Shown here: positions 36,600 through 47,599 of the stretch, piece after piece
Position numbering within the stretch: the first letter of the stretch is position 1
How the letters are laid out: the number at the start of each line of letters is the position of its first letter
Source of the DNA: Moringa oleifera
Taxonomy: Eukaryota > Streptophyta > Magnoliopsida > Brassicales > Moringaceae
Assembly: GCA_021397835.1 (NCBI GenBank)
Contig: JAJFZO010000230.1
Coordinates: 3,404,001-3,468,000 of the forward strand
Length of the DNA: 64,000 nt
Direction of reading: 5' to 3'
The notes under the pieces: model-generated
The model's input: only the letters and a program-made list of their open reading frames with translations
What the model was told of the DNA's origin: nothing
Database searches by the model: none
Made by a program: the position numbers and the translations under genes

Positions 36600-37960
36600 G
36601 GGCCTCCATCAATAGGTTTAACCCAATTCGTTGGGCCTTCTTAATGAAAATAAAGTTATGTGATGCATTTGTATCTACTAATGCTTAGCGGGCACCCTAT
36701 TGATGATGGCATCCATATACGTTAGACCTTTCGTTTGTGGCTTGAAAGAGGATTGTAGTGTTGTAATGATCTGAGTGACCCGACCTGAGCCCCTTCATTT
36801 GAATTCTTTTTATCTTTTCCTCGAATTCTATAACCAGTGTAGTGAGGACCTTCCTCTTTAGACACTCTCTAACCTAATGAGGACTTTCACAAAGAAAGCA
36901 ATTAAAAGTCTTCTTGTCAAACCTTCTCTTGAACTTACTAGTGAACCCTTCTTTGTGGATTTCTTTGGGTTTGGTCTTCCCTTGATCTCTCCATCCCCTG
37001 TTAATATCATTGGTTCTCCTTTTGGACTTACCAACATCCCTTTGGCTAGAATAGTTAGTCAAAATTGTTACCACTACTATTAGTAAGATGAGATCTCAAA
37101 CTTTACGCCTATCCAAGTTCATTTAGACCCACTTCTCAAGTCCACCTTGAAAAAGAAAATATACTTCATCATCTACAAGATGAGGGACCTTTAACACTGG
37201 AATAGTGAATTTCTTTACATAATCATGTATATTTCCTGAGTACTTCAGTTTGCGAAATCTTCCCATTCTAAAGTGGCATTTCGAAATAATTGTTTCTTCA
37301 ACTTTACTTGAAAATTAGTGAAATATTTTAAGGCATATATATAGCTACATTGATGTCACTAGACTTTTTCCTTTACCATAACATGGCAGTATCTATAAAA
37401 TAAAAGGTTACCTAGCGAATCTTGGCATTTTCCTTATTGATCCCATAGCCCCAAAGTACTACTCCTACTCCAATCTTGATAAGAAATTGTCCACCTATCG
37501 AGCACTCTTTGTGTTAGAAAAGTTTTGTGGCCTATGCATGTACACCTTATGTGCCTTTGTGGCACTCACCACCCTATTAGTGATGGCTCGCTTACATAAG
37601 GCCTAATTATTATAAACCTCTTCCAGTTAAGTAAAGACCTCATCAAGTTATTTCTAGAAATCATATTTAAGCCTTAAAGAGTTCGAATCTCCCCTTTCAA
37701 GTCATGCCCAAACTTTAAGAAGCAAATATTCAACCCACTTTGGTTCTTGATATCCTTGGCCTCTAGGCTATGTGTTCTAAGACCCATGTCATCTAGCCTA
37801 GTTCCCCACTCACCCATGTGGGCTTCTACCTGGCTCAAATATGAATTAAAACTCATAGTTATGTCTTTGGAAAAAGACTTAGCACTAAATTTTTTTGCAT
37901 TTGGGTTCCTTTGCTCCTCTCATCCACGATCGGGTTGGTTCCCCACATTGCTCTTTTGTC
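36600..37960 (-). pseudogene. Gypsy gag and protease remnant
   Basis: ALVDTNASHNFIF (about 36620-36691) corresponds to the Gypsy protease motif ALVDSGAT-HNF. Upstream on the minus strand, a basic segment with FNCFLCESPH (36874-37074) is a damaged zinc knuckle. The frame at 37674-37856 is gag-like. Confidence 0.7.
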
Positions 37961-38032
37961 CACCATTCTTTCCACTTACCATCACTTTCCGATAGTTTGA
38001 GTGCTCCATAGAACTAAAGTTATGATATCACT

Positions 38033-38516
38033 TATCAAAACCCAAGCTCTATAGTGCTAAACCATGCAACATTTAGAGAAATCTATCTCCCTAAGTCAAC
38101 TTGTAAACTCATTCAAGCAAAACTTAAACAAGCTATGGAGAGATAAAAGCTATATGAGAAAAGAATTCTTATTTGCTCTCAAAGTTGGATGCCTTACAAT
38201 TTATACCTTTTACGAATCTATACATGTGGCATTAATCTAACGGTCTAAGATCATTCCACTAATATCTATAATTTCTCTAGGATATTAGATGAGATATTTT
38301 ATATATTATGAAAACTATATATTTTTATTATAAAAAAATTATTTATTCAGAGGAAAATATCTACCTTTATAAGATGGAAAGTACCTCTCTAATAAGATCT
38401 ACTATTTATAATGAGATCTCTATCCATTATTAGATTTTGACCTATGGATCTTATTAATACGACAAACCACTCAAAGATAAAACCTCCAAGTGAGCCAACT
38501 TGGATAGACCATGGCA
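38033..38516 (-). repeat. Gypsy 5' LTR
   Basis: This is the partner of 32874-33411, about 50 bp shorter through scattered deletions. Confidence 0.9.
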
Positions 38517-39628
38517 AAAAACTATAAGCCAACTTGGTCCATGGAAATATATATATATATTTTTTTACTTTATTCTAAATGAGATAATCTTTTTCATATT
38601 TGATTTATTTTTATAAAAAAATTATAATTTTTTGATAGACTTTATTTTTAAAAAAATCTGAAATAACAATTTTAGAGTGAATCCTTGAAATTGTTATTCT
38701 ATGAAAAAATTATTAAATTATTGACTTATAAAATTACTTTTTATCTTAATAAGAAACAGTTATCATAAAAATAATAATAAAATATTAATTAATGGTCAAA
38801 TTATTTTTTAAAAAAAAAATTATCATTATTGAAATATTAATTAATATCAACATTATTATTTATAGTATCATATTTGAGAATAAAAATTAATTATTAAAAT
38901 ATTATTTAGTTAATGTTATTTTTATAATAAATTATAATCATAAGATATTTATTAATTAAAAATATTATTTTAATTAAAATATTAATTATTATAATGTTAA
39001 TTAAATTAATTATATTTAATTAAAAGTTAAAGTGGTCTTTTAGATTTATTTCAATTACTTTTTATCTTATTATTTGATTAACAAACACATTAATATTAAT
39101 TTTTTTAATTTTAATAAATCAAATATCATAATAATTATTTTATTTATTAATTTATTATTTTCATAAAATATTTATTTCACTCTTTATTTATTTCATTCAG
39201 TGAACCAAGCTTGCTGTAAAGAAAAAATTGAAAAAAAAAGGGTACTCAGAAAAAAAGAAAATGAAAAAAAATTTAAAGTTTAAAAAAAAAAAAAACTTAT
39301 CGTATGTCTGTTGATATTGATATATTTTTTAGTATTTTTATCTAAAAATGAAAAGACAAATAATTTACTAATTGTTAACATTCTTAAAAAAGGAAACTTT
39401 TAAAATGATTTGAACGAATTACCTCACGAGGGGGAAAAAAGTCATAACGTAGAGCAAGAAAAAGATGAGTAAAAAAAAACTGAGAAAACGGTTATGCTCT
39501 CTCTCTCTCTCTCTCTCTCTCTCTGCGTATTTCGTTTTGTCCAAAGTCTTTCTACTGTGCTATCTAGGTCCACTCTCTGTGATCACTTGCCACACCAGAT
39601 AGTCACTGATCTCTCTCACTGAAAAGAA
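38517..39628. other. AT-rich DNA and promoter/5' UTR of the oxidoreductase gene
   Basis: The first ~900 bp is AT-rich with no coding content. A (CT)n run of about 14 units at 39498-39524 lies about 100 bp upstream of the start codon, a common feature of plant 5' UTRs and core promoters. I could not pick a convincing TATA box. Confidence 0.55.
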
Positions 39629-42600
39629 ATGGCCGAAACTCCGATCCGCTTCGGAATAATGGGCTGCGCCGAGATAGCCCGAAAGGTCTCGAGGGCCATC
39701 CAGTTGGCTCCTAACGCCACGCTCTGGGCTGTTGCCAGCCGTTCCGTTGAGAAGGCGGCGGCTTTCGCCAGAGCAAACGGCTTCCCTCCCGAGGTCAAGA
39801 TCCTTGGCTCTTACGAATCCCTCCTCGACGACCCCGACGTAGACGCCGTCTACGTCCCGTTGCCCACTAGCCTCCACGTGCGGTGGGCCGTCTTGGCAGC
39901 TCACAAGAAAAAGCACCTGCTGCTCGAGAAGCCGGTGGCTCTCAACGTCGCTGAGTTCGACAAGATTCTCGAGGCCTGCGACGCCAACAGTGTCCAGATT
40001 ATGGACGGTACCATGTGGATGCATCACCCCAGAACGCATAAGATGAAGGAATTCCTCTCTGATACGGAGCGTTTTGGCCGGCTTAGAGTGGTACGGATAT
40101 TTTTTTCCTAATCGTACTGATGCTGTCAATTAGAGAGCTTTATTGTTCTGTTTAAGCCTTGGCTTTGCTTGCTTTTTTTTTTTTTTTTTCCCTGGGGTTT
40201 GGTTTGGACGCAAATGGAAAACGGAAAGTTTATACTTCTGCATTTTCTCTTTCTTTCTAAGGTTATGTTCCTCTTTTTAGTACATTGAGTGAGGGATTTC
40301 AAATAAAAATGAAATTTGTTTTTGAATGAGATTGTTATAAATAGCATTCTCTTGTTAATAGCTAGACTTTTAATGTTCTTTTTCCTTATATAGAAGAAAA
40401 TGGAGTTGATTTTAATGGCTAGGTTGGGCTGGAATTTTTTATTTTTTATTTTCTGGTTATAGAAAGAAAGCTAAAACTTGGGCCAGCTTAACGTTAGTCT
40501 ATTTTTTCCCTTTTGATTTTCACTTTATTCTAAAAATCAATGCACTTTTACCTAGTGAGTTTTAAGTATAAATGAGATGAATTTAATGGTTTCTCACTAT
40601 TGACTTGATTAAACTATTTATAATTTCTAAAGGCACAGTTTAACTACTATCTTACTACTCTAAATTGATGATGGGGGCATATGATGGTATTCCATTTCTT
40701 TTGAGAAAAGAATTGAACCATTTGCTTCATGTGGAAACTCTGAAGAATTCTGTTTTTCTTGTGAAGGCATGGAATTAACAATCTTCGTACTTTTGTAGAG
40801 AACAATATTATCTCATGCCATAAAAAATGCTCTATTTGAAAGATGACATGTTTCTTGATGGATTACCAGTCAAGCAAGTTAGAAAAACTTATATTAGACT
40901 TCAAACGCAAAAAATTAGGAACACCATTAAGAGCTTTTTAGGAAGTTCATTTAGATTTCTTCTATGATCAAGATGGTGCCTAGATGTCAAACACTATTTT
41001 CTTGAGATAACTTATTCATGATTGATGATCATTAAGAATTTGAGACTTAATTGGGATCTAAGATCGGTGGTTTTTGCTCTTTCATTTTCCACATTGTCTC
41101 ATTGTCTATTTTCCTGCATCATTTCTATAGCATTGAAGGAATTTTGCCTTGGATATGGATTGTTGTGGCTGACTCAAAATACCAAGTACATCTTAGAAGT
41201 AATCTAGACTTACCTAGTAGCAAGGATGAATTTAAGGCCTCTGGGAAAAGGAGTTTTGCTCGTTGAATAAATGCACTTTAGAGTTAAGATATGGAGCAAA
41301 GGAGGAAAGGGAGAAAGAAAGGTGGCGGTATTGAGTCACTGTAGATGAAGGTAAGATAGTTTCCACCTCTCGTTGTTTCCCTCTTGTTATTCGAGACAAA
41401 TAGTTGAGCATAACTTCTAGGACATATGTTTAAACTCATTCATTTGTATGGGCTTCGATTTGTTGAGTATTAAGAAAGTTCTAGCATATGAAGTATTTAT
41501 TAATTCTTAGTTTTATAAATGAAATAATTTCTTCCAATGATTATGTATTACCATTGTATCTCTCTAGTTATGAGATATTTTCATGCGGAAATCTTGCCTT
41601 CCATGTTATTTATGATAGAGGAGAGAGGATCGAGGGGGGAGGGGGGGAAGGGGTGGAGAGATGGACGTAAGGGAAGGGAATGGATAAGTTGTGATATGAA
41701 TCCTGCCAAGAACTGACAAAAGCTAATCAAGATAGGTCTCCAAGATCTTGTAGAAATAGATTTATATGATAACCACGACCTGTTGCTTATAGTAAGTAAG
41801 AACTTTGATATGATGAAAATGCCACAATCAATGATGGAAGGATTGACTGATAAATCAAAAGTAGACTTCTCGAAGAATTCCAATAAGTTTAGAAGTTCTT
41901 AAAGAACCATAAAGGATTAGCTCTCATACTTGAAATCTAATATCTATTACAATGAGCTAAGTATTTAAAATACAAAAAAAGGTTAACGAATTTAGGCAAG
42001 TAGAATTTTTAATTATATTGCAAATATTAGAAGAAGTAGAATTCCTCATCAAGTAGAATCCTTAATATGCTGCAGATATTAAGGAAAACAAAATATTCTA
42101 TGTTCTACTTATCCTTTAACAAAGTAAAATAAAAATAAAATAAGATAAACTAAATGATTCGCAAATTGGAGTTCCTTTTTTTGAGGAACTCTTCTAGATT
42201 ATTCCAATGCTCGATTCATGCAAGTTGGGAGTTATTTTCTTTGAGAAATTCTTCCAAATTATTCTAAAGCTTGATTCATGCAAACGGGAGTCCTTCTCTT
42301 TGGGGAATCTTCCAGATTATTCCAAAGCTTGATTCATGCAAGTTGGAATTCCTCACTTTGAGTAACTCTTCAAGATTATTCCAACGCCTCAATCATGCTA
42401 ATCCAACCTTATGAAACATCTTCCTTGAGCCTAGAACAATCCTCCTCAGCTAAATACTTTGAATAAGCCCATTGAGATTCTTCTTGAACCTTTTAGCTTA
42501 AGCCTTTGTAATTGGTTCAGTTGGAATTTGGATAGGATTTGCATTCCATTTGTTAGTTGTGCTCTCATCAAGATCTACAACAAATCTTATTGAAATCAAT

Positions 42601-45600
42601 GCTCAATCAAACATACTTGGGGAAAATCTTGTAATCCAAGCTTTATTTGAAAAAAGTTCTTATCAAATCTTGTAAAATCCACCCCTAAATCAAGCTAACC
42701 AAGCCATCACTTGCTTAAATCACATTGGTTAAATCTTGATCTTCTTGAAAGTCCATCTTGGAATGCACTCTATTAGAATTAGTCCAAATCTCTTGAATCA
42801 ACACATTAAGTGCTTACTTGATCTTCTTGGTCCTTGCCCTTGCAATTGGCCCAATTAGGATAAATAGTAAAACTTTTAATGATGCTCCTATATTCTTATC
42901 AGGTTGATTGTGAAATTGGTGTCATCGGTCCTCTCTTGGAATGTGAGAGCATTCAACAATAAAGAGAAAAAAGTGACGATTAAACACTAGTTGAGAAGGA
43001 GGAAGGCGGATGTAGTATGCATCCAAGAGATCATGATAGTAGGAGAAAAACAAGGTATTTAGGAATACGAGTTATGTATTGGTTTCCAAGATAAAAGTTC
43101 TAAAAAATTGTGTAAGGTGGGCCACATGGGGAGTAGGAGGGAAAGGTTATGGAGAGAGTTGTTGGAGGTTGATGAAAACAAGATAAATGGGGAGAACTTG
43201 GGGGAATTTTCAACTAAAACGCTAGAGATTAATAAGGAATTGGTTGTTCTTCTCAAAATGGAGCAGATCTAATGGAAGCAAAAATCCAATGCACTATGGT
43301 TAAAAAAGGGGGGACCTTAGCATCGGGTTCTTTCATCGAATGACTAATTTGCATAGAAGAAATAACTTCATCAAAGCTTTAGCAATTAAATGGGAGGAGG
43401 TGGAGGGTCATGAGGAGCTTAAGGAGGGTATTAGAAACTTATATCAATAATTATATATAGAGGATTGTGTAGCAGTTGACCGCTTGACAAATTAGATTTA
43501 TTGAGACAGTGTGATAAAGGAGTGAATTGAGAGGCCTTTCGAAGGGGAGGTGCTGAGCTAAACTTTAATAATTGTGATGGAGATAAGGCCTTTGGGCAAG
43601 ACTATGGCTTTTTTGAAAGGGCAATGGACTACCTTAAAGGATGATATTATTGGTTTCTTTTAAGAGATTCATTCTTGTGGAAAAATTGTGAGATTTTTGA
43701 ATTATACCTTTGTGGTCTTTATTCCTAAGAGGAAGGGGGGGCTAGCAACATTAGGGATTTTCGACCAATCAGTTTGGTTGGTTGTATCTACAAGATCTTA
43801 ACCAAAGTGTTAACAAGACTTAAAATGGTGGTGGACAAAGTGGTTACTCCTATTCAGTGTGCATTTGTGAAAGGGTGGCAAATATGGATGCTTATTTGGT
43901 TGCAAATGAAAAGGTAAATCATCAATTGAGAATGGGGAAGAAGGTTGATATGTAAATTGGATATAAAGAAGGTCTGCAACCAAATGGCTTTGGACTCTAT
44001 AATATATATGATGAGGAGGTTGGGTTGCGCATGGCGATATTGTGGTTGGATTAACAGGTGTGCTTCATTGGCGACTTTCTCTATTTCGGTAAGTGAGGGT
44101 CTACATACTTCTTTGAAGAGGTAGAAACACCTCTTATAGTGTTTAGAGATAGATGGATTCACACTCTAAAGCTTTGGGTCACGGAGAATTTTTTTTGTAA
44201 TTAAGAAGGACATAGGGTTTACCTTTGCTTTAAGAAGTATCTAAATATATATACATGGGTGACATCTTTGCTTTCTAATTAATATAAATATACTGCAGTT
44301 TCTGATGAAAAAGAAAGGGACTGAAGTCAAGAATTCATATTAATAACTTGGATTCTTTTAAGCTCCTCTAGTTTGTGTTAGTGATGTTCATTCTTGAAGA
44401 ATAAACTCAGTGGTATTTCGAGATAATAGAAGATCGATAGAAGGAGAGGAACCAAGTTGAGAAAAGCCAGTAGATAAGCACAGAGTACGCAAGGGTTCCT
44501 CATAGCTGTGAAGTGAAAAATTTGTGAGGGTGAAGCAAGCTTATAGAGTAACATGATAACTTAATAATGAATAACATGTTGGCTCATTTATGTATGGTTA
44601 TAGGATAGGGCAATCCTAGTTTTTGGTGAAGAGACATAAGTAAGGTGCAAAATTTTCCTACTTGTGATTGATGATGCTTATGCACTAATTTGGATGAAGT
44701 ACCCTTCAGCACGTGAACAAAGATATGGCTGTCTTCATGGATTGTGGGCTTAATTGTTACTCCACATGCATTGGGAGATAACGTTCTGGTTGGCATTAAC
44801 ATCAGAAGTACAAACCCCCTGTCTTGCTATTTCTTAGAAAGACAGTGCTTCTGGTCATTTATCTTTACATGTTAATCCAGTTATTTTTGTTTAAGAGTAG
44901 CTTAACTAGCTTTATCCAAATCCAAGTATATATGTGCTGGTACTAGTTAAAGCATCATCTGCTCATGGAAATCCATGGTTGAGACCATGTTACGTTCATT
45001 TGGTTTCAGTTGATTTGAGTAAGAGTAGTTCAGTTAGATGTTTCATTTTTCAATATAAATAAAAAATTGAATCCTAGTGACCTGGAATGTGTGAATTTTG
45101 GGGGCAAATATTGGAATCTGTATTCCTGATTTTGACAGTTTTTCAGAGTCAACCATTCCACTGATTGAAATTAATCTGGAATTATGTTGGGAAGAAACTG
45201 ACAAATCCCAGCCAAACAGACTGTTATCAGATATTATCTTAGCAAACTGTTTGAACTCAATACAGAGATAGTCACCCATTGCTCATAATCAGTAACTTAT
45301 GAAGAACTACAGGCAAGAAGCTTTATGAAAATCTATTGATTAGAAATTAGTTATTCATATGAGGACTCAGTTAACTTCCATTCTCCCAGTTTGCATTGTT
45401 GAAATGAGTAATGTATTCCAATTAAGTTCGTACTCTTATGCTTAAAGTTCATCTCTTTTGGATCCAACAGATACACGCCTGCATCACATTTTGTGGTGAT
45501 GCTGATTTTCTCAAGAATGACATTCGTGTGAAGCCAGATCTTGATGGACTCGGTGCTCTTGGAGATGTTGGGTGGTACGCAATCAGGTCACTTCTGTTTG

Positions 45601-46091
45601 TAGCTGACTATGAACTACCTAAAACTGTTATAGCTTTGCACGGCCCTGTTTTAAATGAAGCAGGGGTGATATTATCCTGTGGGGCTTCTCTACATTGGGA
45701 TGATGGGAAAGTAGGAACCTTCCATTGTTCCTTCTTGGGAAATTTGACAATGGATGTTACTGCAACTGGGACCAAGGGAACTCTGCGTCTCCATGATTTT
45801 GCTATCCCTGTTCAAGAGCATGCGGCCTCCTTCACTACAAATACGAAATCTGGGTTTGATGAGCTTGTTACAGGATGGGTACCGGTGCCTAGTGAGCACA
45901 ATATCACCACAGATCTTCCTCAGGAAGTTTGTATGGTGAGAGAGTTTTCCCGCATCGTTGGTAATATTAAAAGAGATTGTTCAAAACCTGACAAGACTTG
46001 GCCAATCATCAGTAGGAAGACACAGCTGGTGCTTGATGCAGTCAAGTCCTCGATGGAGAAAGGTTTTGAACCTGTCTATGTTGTGATTTAA
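39629..46091 (+). CDS. GFO/IDH/MocA-family oxidoreductase (At4g09670-like)
   Basis: There are two exons, 39629-40090 and 45471-46091, joined in phase to give 360 residues, close to Arabidopsis At4g09670. The N-terminal NAD(P)-binding Rossmann fold starts [18 protein letters not shown] (residues 6-23) and includes the family's [10 protein letters not shown] segment. The C-terminal domain contains [19 protein letters not shown]. Family members act as soluble NAD(P)-dependent dehydrogenases (dihydrodiol/trans-1,2-type or sugar-like substrates); the physiological substrate in plants is not known. The start ATG follows the (CT)n 5' UTR. The intron is 5,380 bp with GT-AG borders. No frame break is seen. 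Confidence 0.93.
42161..42396. repeat. Four-copy ~59-bp tandem repeat in the oxidoreductase intron
   Basis: Units of 59, 60, 58 and 59 bp begin GCAAxTTGGxGTTCC and end AGCTTGATTCAT. They run 42161-42219, 42220-42279, 42280-42337 and 42338-42396, with moderate divergence. Confidence 0.93.
42920..44160 (+). mobile_element. LINE (L1-type non-LTR retrotransposon) fragment in intron
   Basis: An endonuclease start ([15 protein letters not shown] ... ADVVCIQEI, about 42925-43040) is followed, after a deletion, by RT-upstream text ([24 protein letters not shown]) and RT block text ([19 protein letters not shown], about 43755-43820, then PIQCAFVKG). Stops and frameshifts are frequent. The fragment lies in the same orientation as the host gene. 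Poly(A) tail and target duplication were not located. Confidence 0.8.
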
Positions 46092-47560
46092 TTGAACACT
46101 TTGATTTCATATCAACCAACAAAATGCCAACTTGTATAGTATTATCTTGATCTTTGTGATATTGTAGTTATTGTTTGCTTAGGATTATCTTAATGATTGA
46201 GTTTTTCACCATTTTAAGTGACACTTAGGAAAGTGGGAGAGTCAAGCTGTTTATGTTTTGCTTAATAGGATTTCTAAATGATGTGAAATCGGGGAGTTTA
46301 ATTCATTTATCTTCATGCCACCCTAAACTTTAAGAATCTTGAATTTTGAGTTTCATACTGAATGTGAATTAATGATCTTTGATTTTGTATTAATATGTCA
46401 TTTTGATCTGTGTTATTAGTAATTATTGTTTTGCCTTGAAATTGTTCCTAATGACAAAGATCTTAAGGAGGTATCTAATGAGATTTTTGCTTTTGCAGGT
46501 AATATTAAAGTTGACATGAAACTAAAAAGAAAAATACAATAAAAATTAAAAATCATCAAATTTAAGGACACGTTATCAAATAACTCAATTTTTTTTCAAG
46601 TATAATAAAAAAATTGTTATAACAATCAAATAGATTATATTTATTAACATTTTTTTCAGTCTTTTTATTAATATAATAATCAAAAAGTACTTTAAAGAAA
46701 ACATTTTTATGAATTTTTTATATAAATATTATGAAAGTTAACATGAAACAAGGAGCTCCACAAAATTGAACATTATCCCACCGTAACCAGCACACGTTTT
46801 TTTTTTTCCCCTTACTTTTCTTTTACTCTAGTAGCTCAATGGTAAGATTACTAAAACCCGAATGATCAAGGGCCGACCTAATTTTGTATTGTTTTTTATT
46901 AAAAAATTCAATAGGCTTTACTGTAAAATTAAGGAGTAAAGAACTTACCAATAATATCAATGTCCACATAGTTAGATTAATTTAAAGTAATATTTTATTT
47001 GGAATAGCTTAAAAATTAAAGTGAAGTAAGGCAAATTTAATATTTATTACAAGTTTAGATTAGATTGTATTATAATTACTTAATAAAAATATATAGTTTT
47101 TAGTTTTTTATTTTATTTTTAAACTATATTTATATTAATCTAAAGTAAATTTATTAATCTTGTGACGTTAATGATATAAAGTAAAAGTTAATTTTATACA
47201 TTAATGCAATCCACCACTTCAAGGAATAGTTTTATCAATTTAAAGGGATAAAATTATTCCTTTATAATGGAATAAAAAGGGATATAAGATAAATTTACTC
47301 CAATCCTATCTTTGCATCAAATATGAAATTGGGATAAAATTATCTCGTTCTAATCTTAAATGTAGTAATGGTATTAAAAAAGTTAATTTCCTCTAGTATT
47401 ATACTAATTACCCTCAATATCTTTCCATGGAGATTTGGTTAAATTACTACCTGAATGCTACGCTCCCACAATGGCTTTCGCTTTCCTTTTCGTTTCCTCT
47501 AAATTGATCAATGAGATTTTTGTAGACATACATGAATTTAATTGCATATTAACCGGCAAA
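46092..47560. other. 3' flank of oxidoreductase gene, AT-rich intergenic
   Basis: The 3' UTR is followed by AT-rich DNA. A tRNA-like scrap, GTAGCTCAATGGTAAGA, lies at 46831-46847 and resembles a tRNA D-arm/A-box, but no B-box follows. No protein gene is seen. Confidence 0.5.
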
Positions 47561-47599
47561 GACATTATGATATGTTGTGAACATTGTTCATGAATTTAA

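Larger units (their letters stand above)
32874..38516 (-). mobile_element. Ty3/Gypsy (chromovirus-like) retrotransposon, degenerate
   Basis: Two related LTRs (32874-33411 and 38033-38516) bound a minus-strand gag-PR-RT-RH-INT order. On the minus strand the LTRs start TG, and a purine tract ending AAAAAAG precedes the 3' LTR. A degenerate initiator-Met primer site (TGATATCATAAC) follows the 5' LTR. Flanking pentamers TAAAA and AAAAA are a near-match target duplication. The LTRs differ at many positions and by about 50 bp in length, so the insertion is old. The coding frames are full of stops. Confidence 0.9.

Noticed and set aside
39560..40129. 189-residue open frame on the minus strand
   Set aside because: It lies antisense to exon 1 of the oxidoreductase gene, whose GC-rich codons keep the opposite strand open. 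It has no domain, and the + strand product is clear.
41581..41883. 100-residue minus-strand open frame in the oxidoreductase intron
   Set aside because: It has no recognisable motif or codon structure, sits in repeat-rich intron DNA and overlaps a purine-rich low-complexity tract.
46831..46885. Possible tRNA gene
   Set aside because: The D-arm-like GTAGCTCAATGGTAAGA is present, but there is no B-box or acceptor-stem pairing. At most it is a decayed tRNA-derived scrap.
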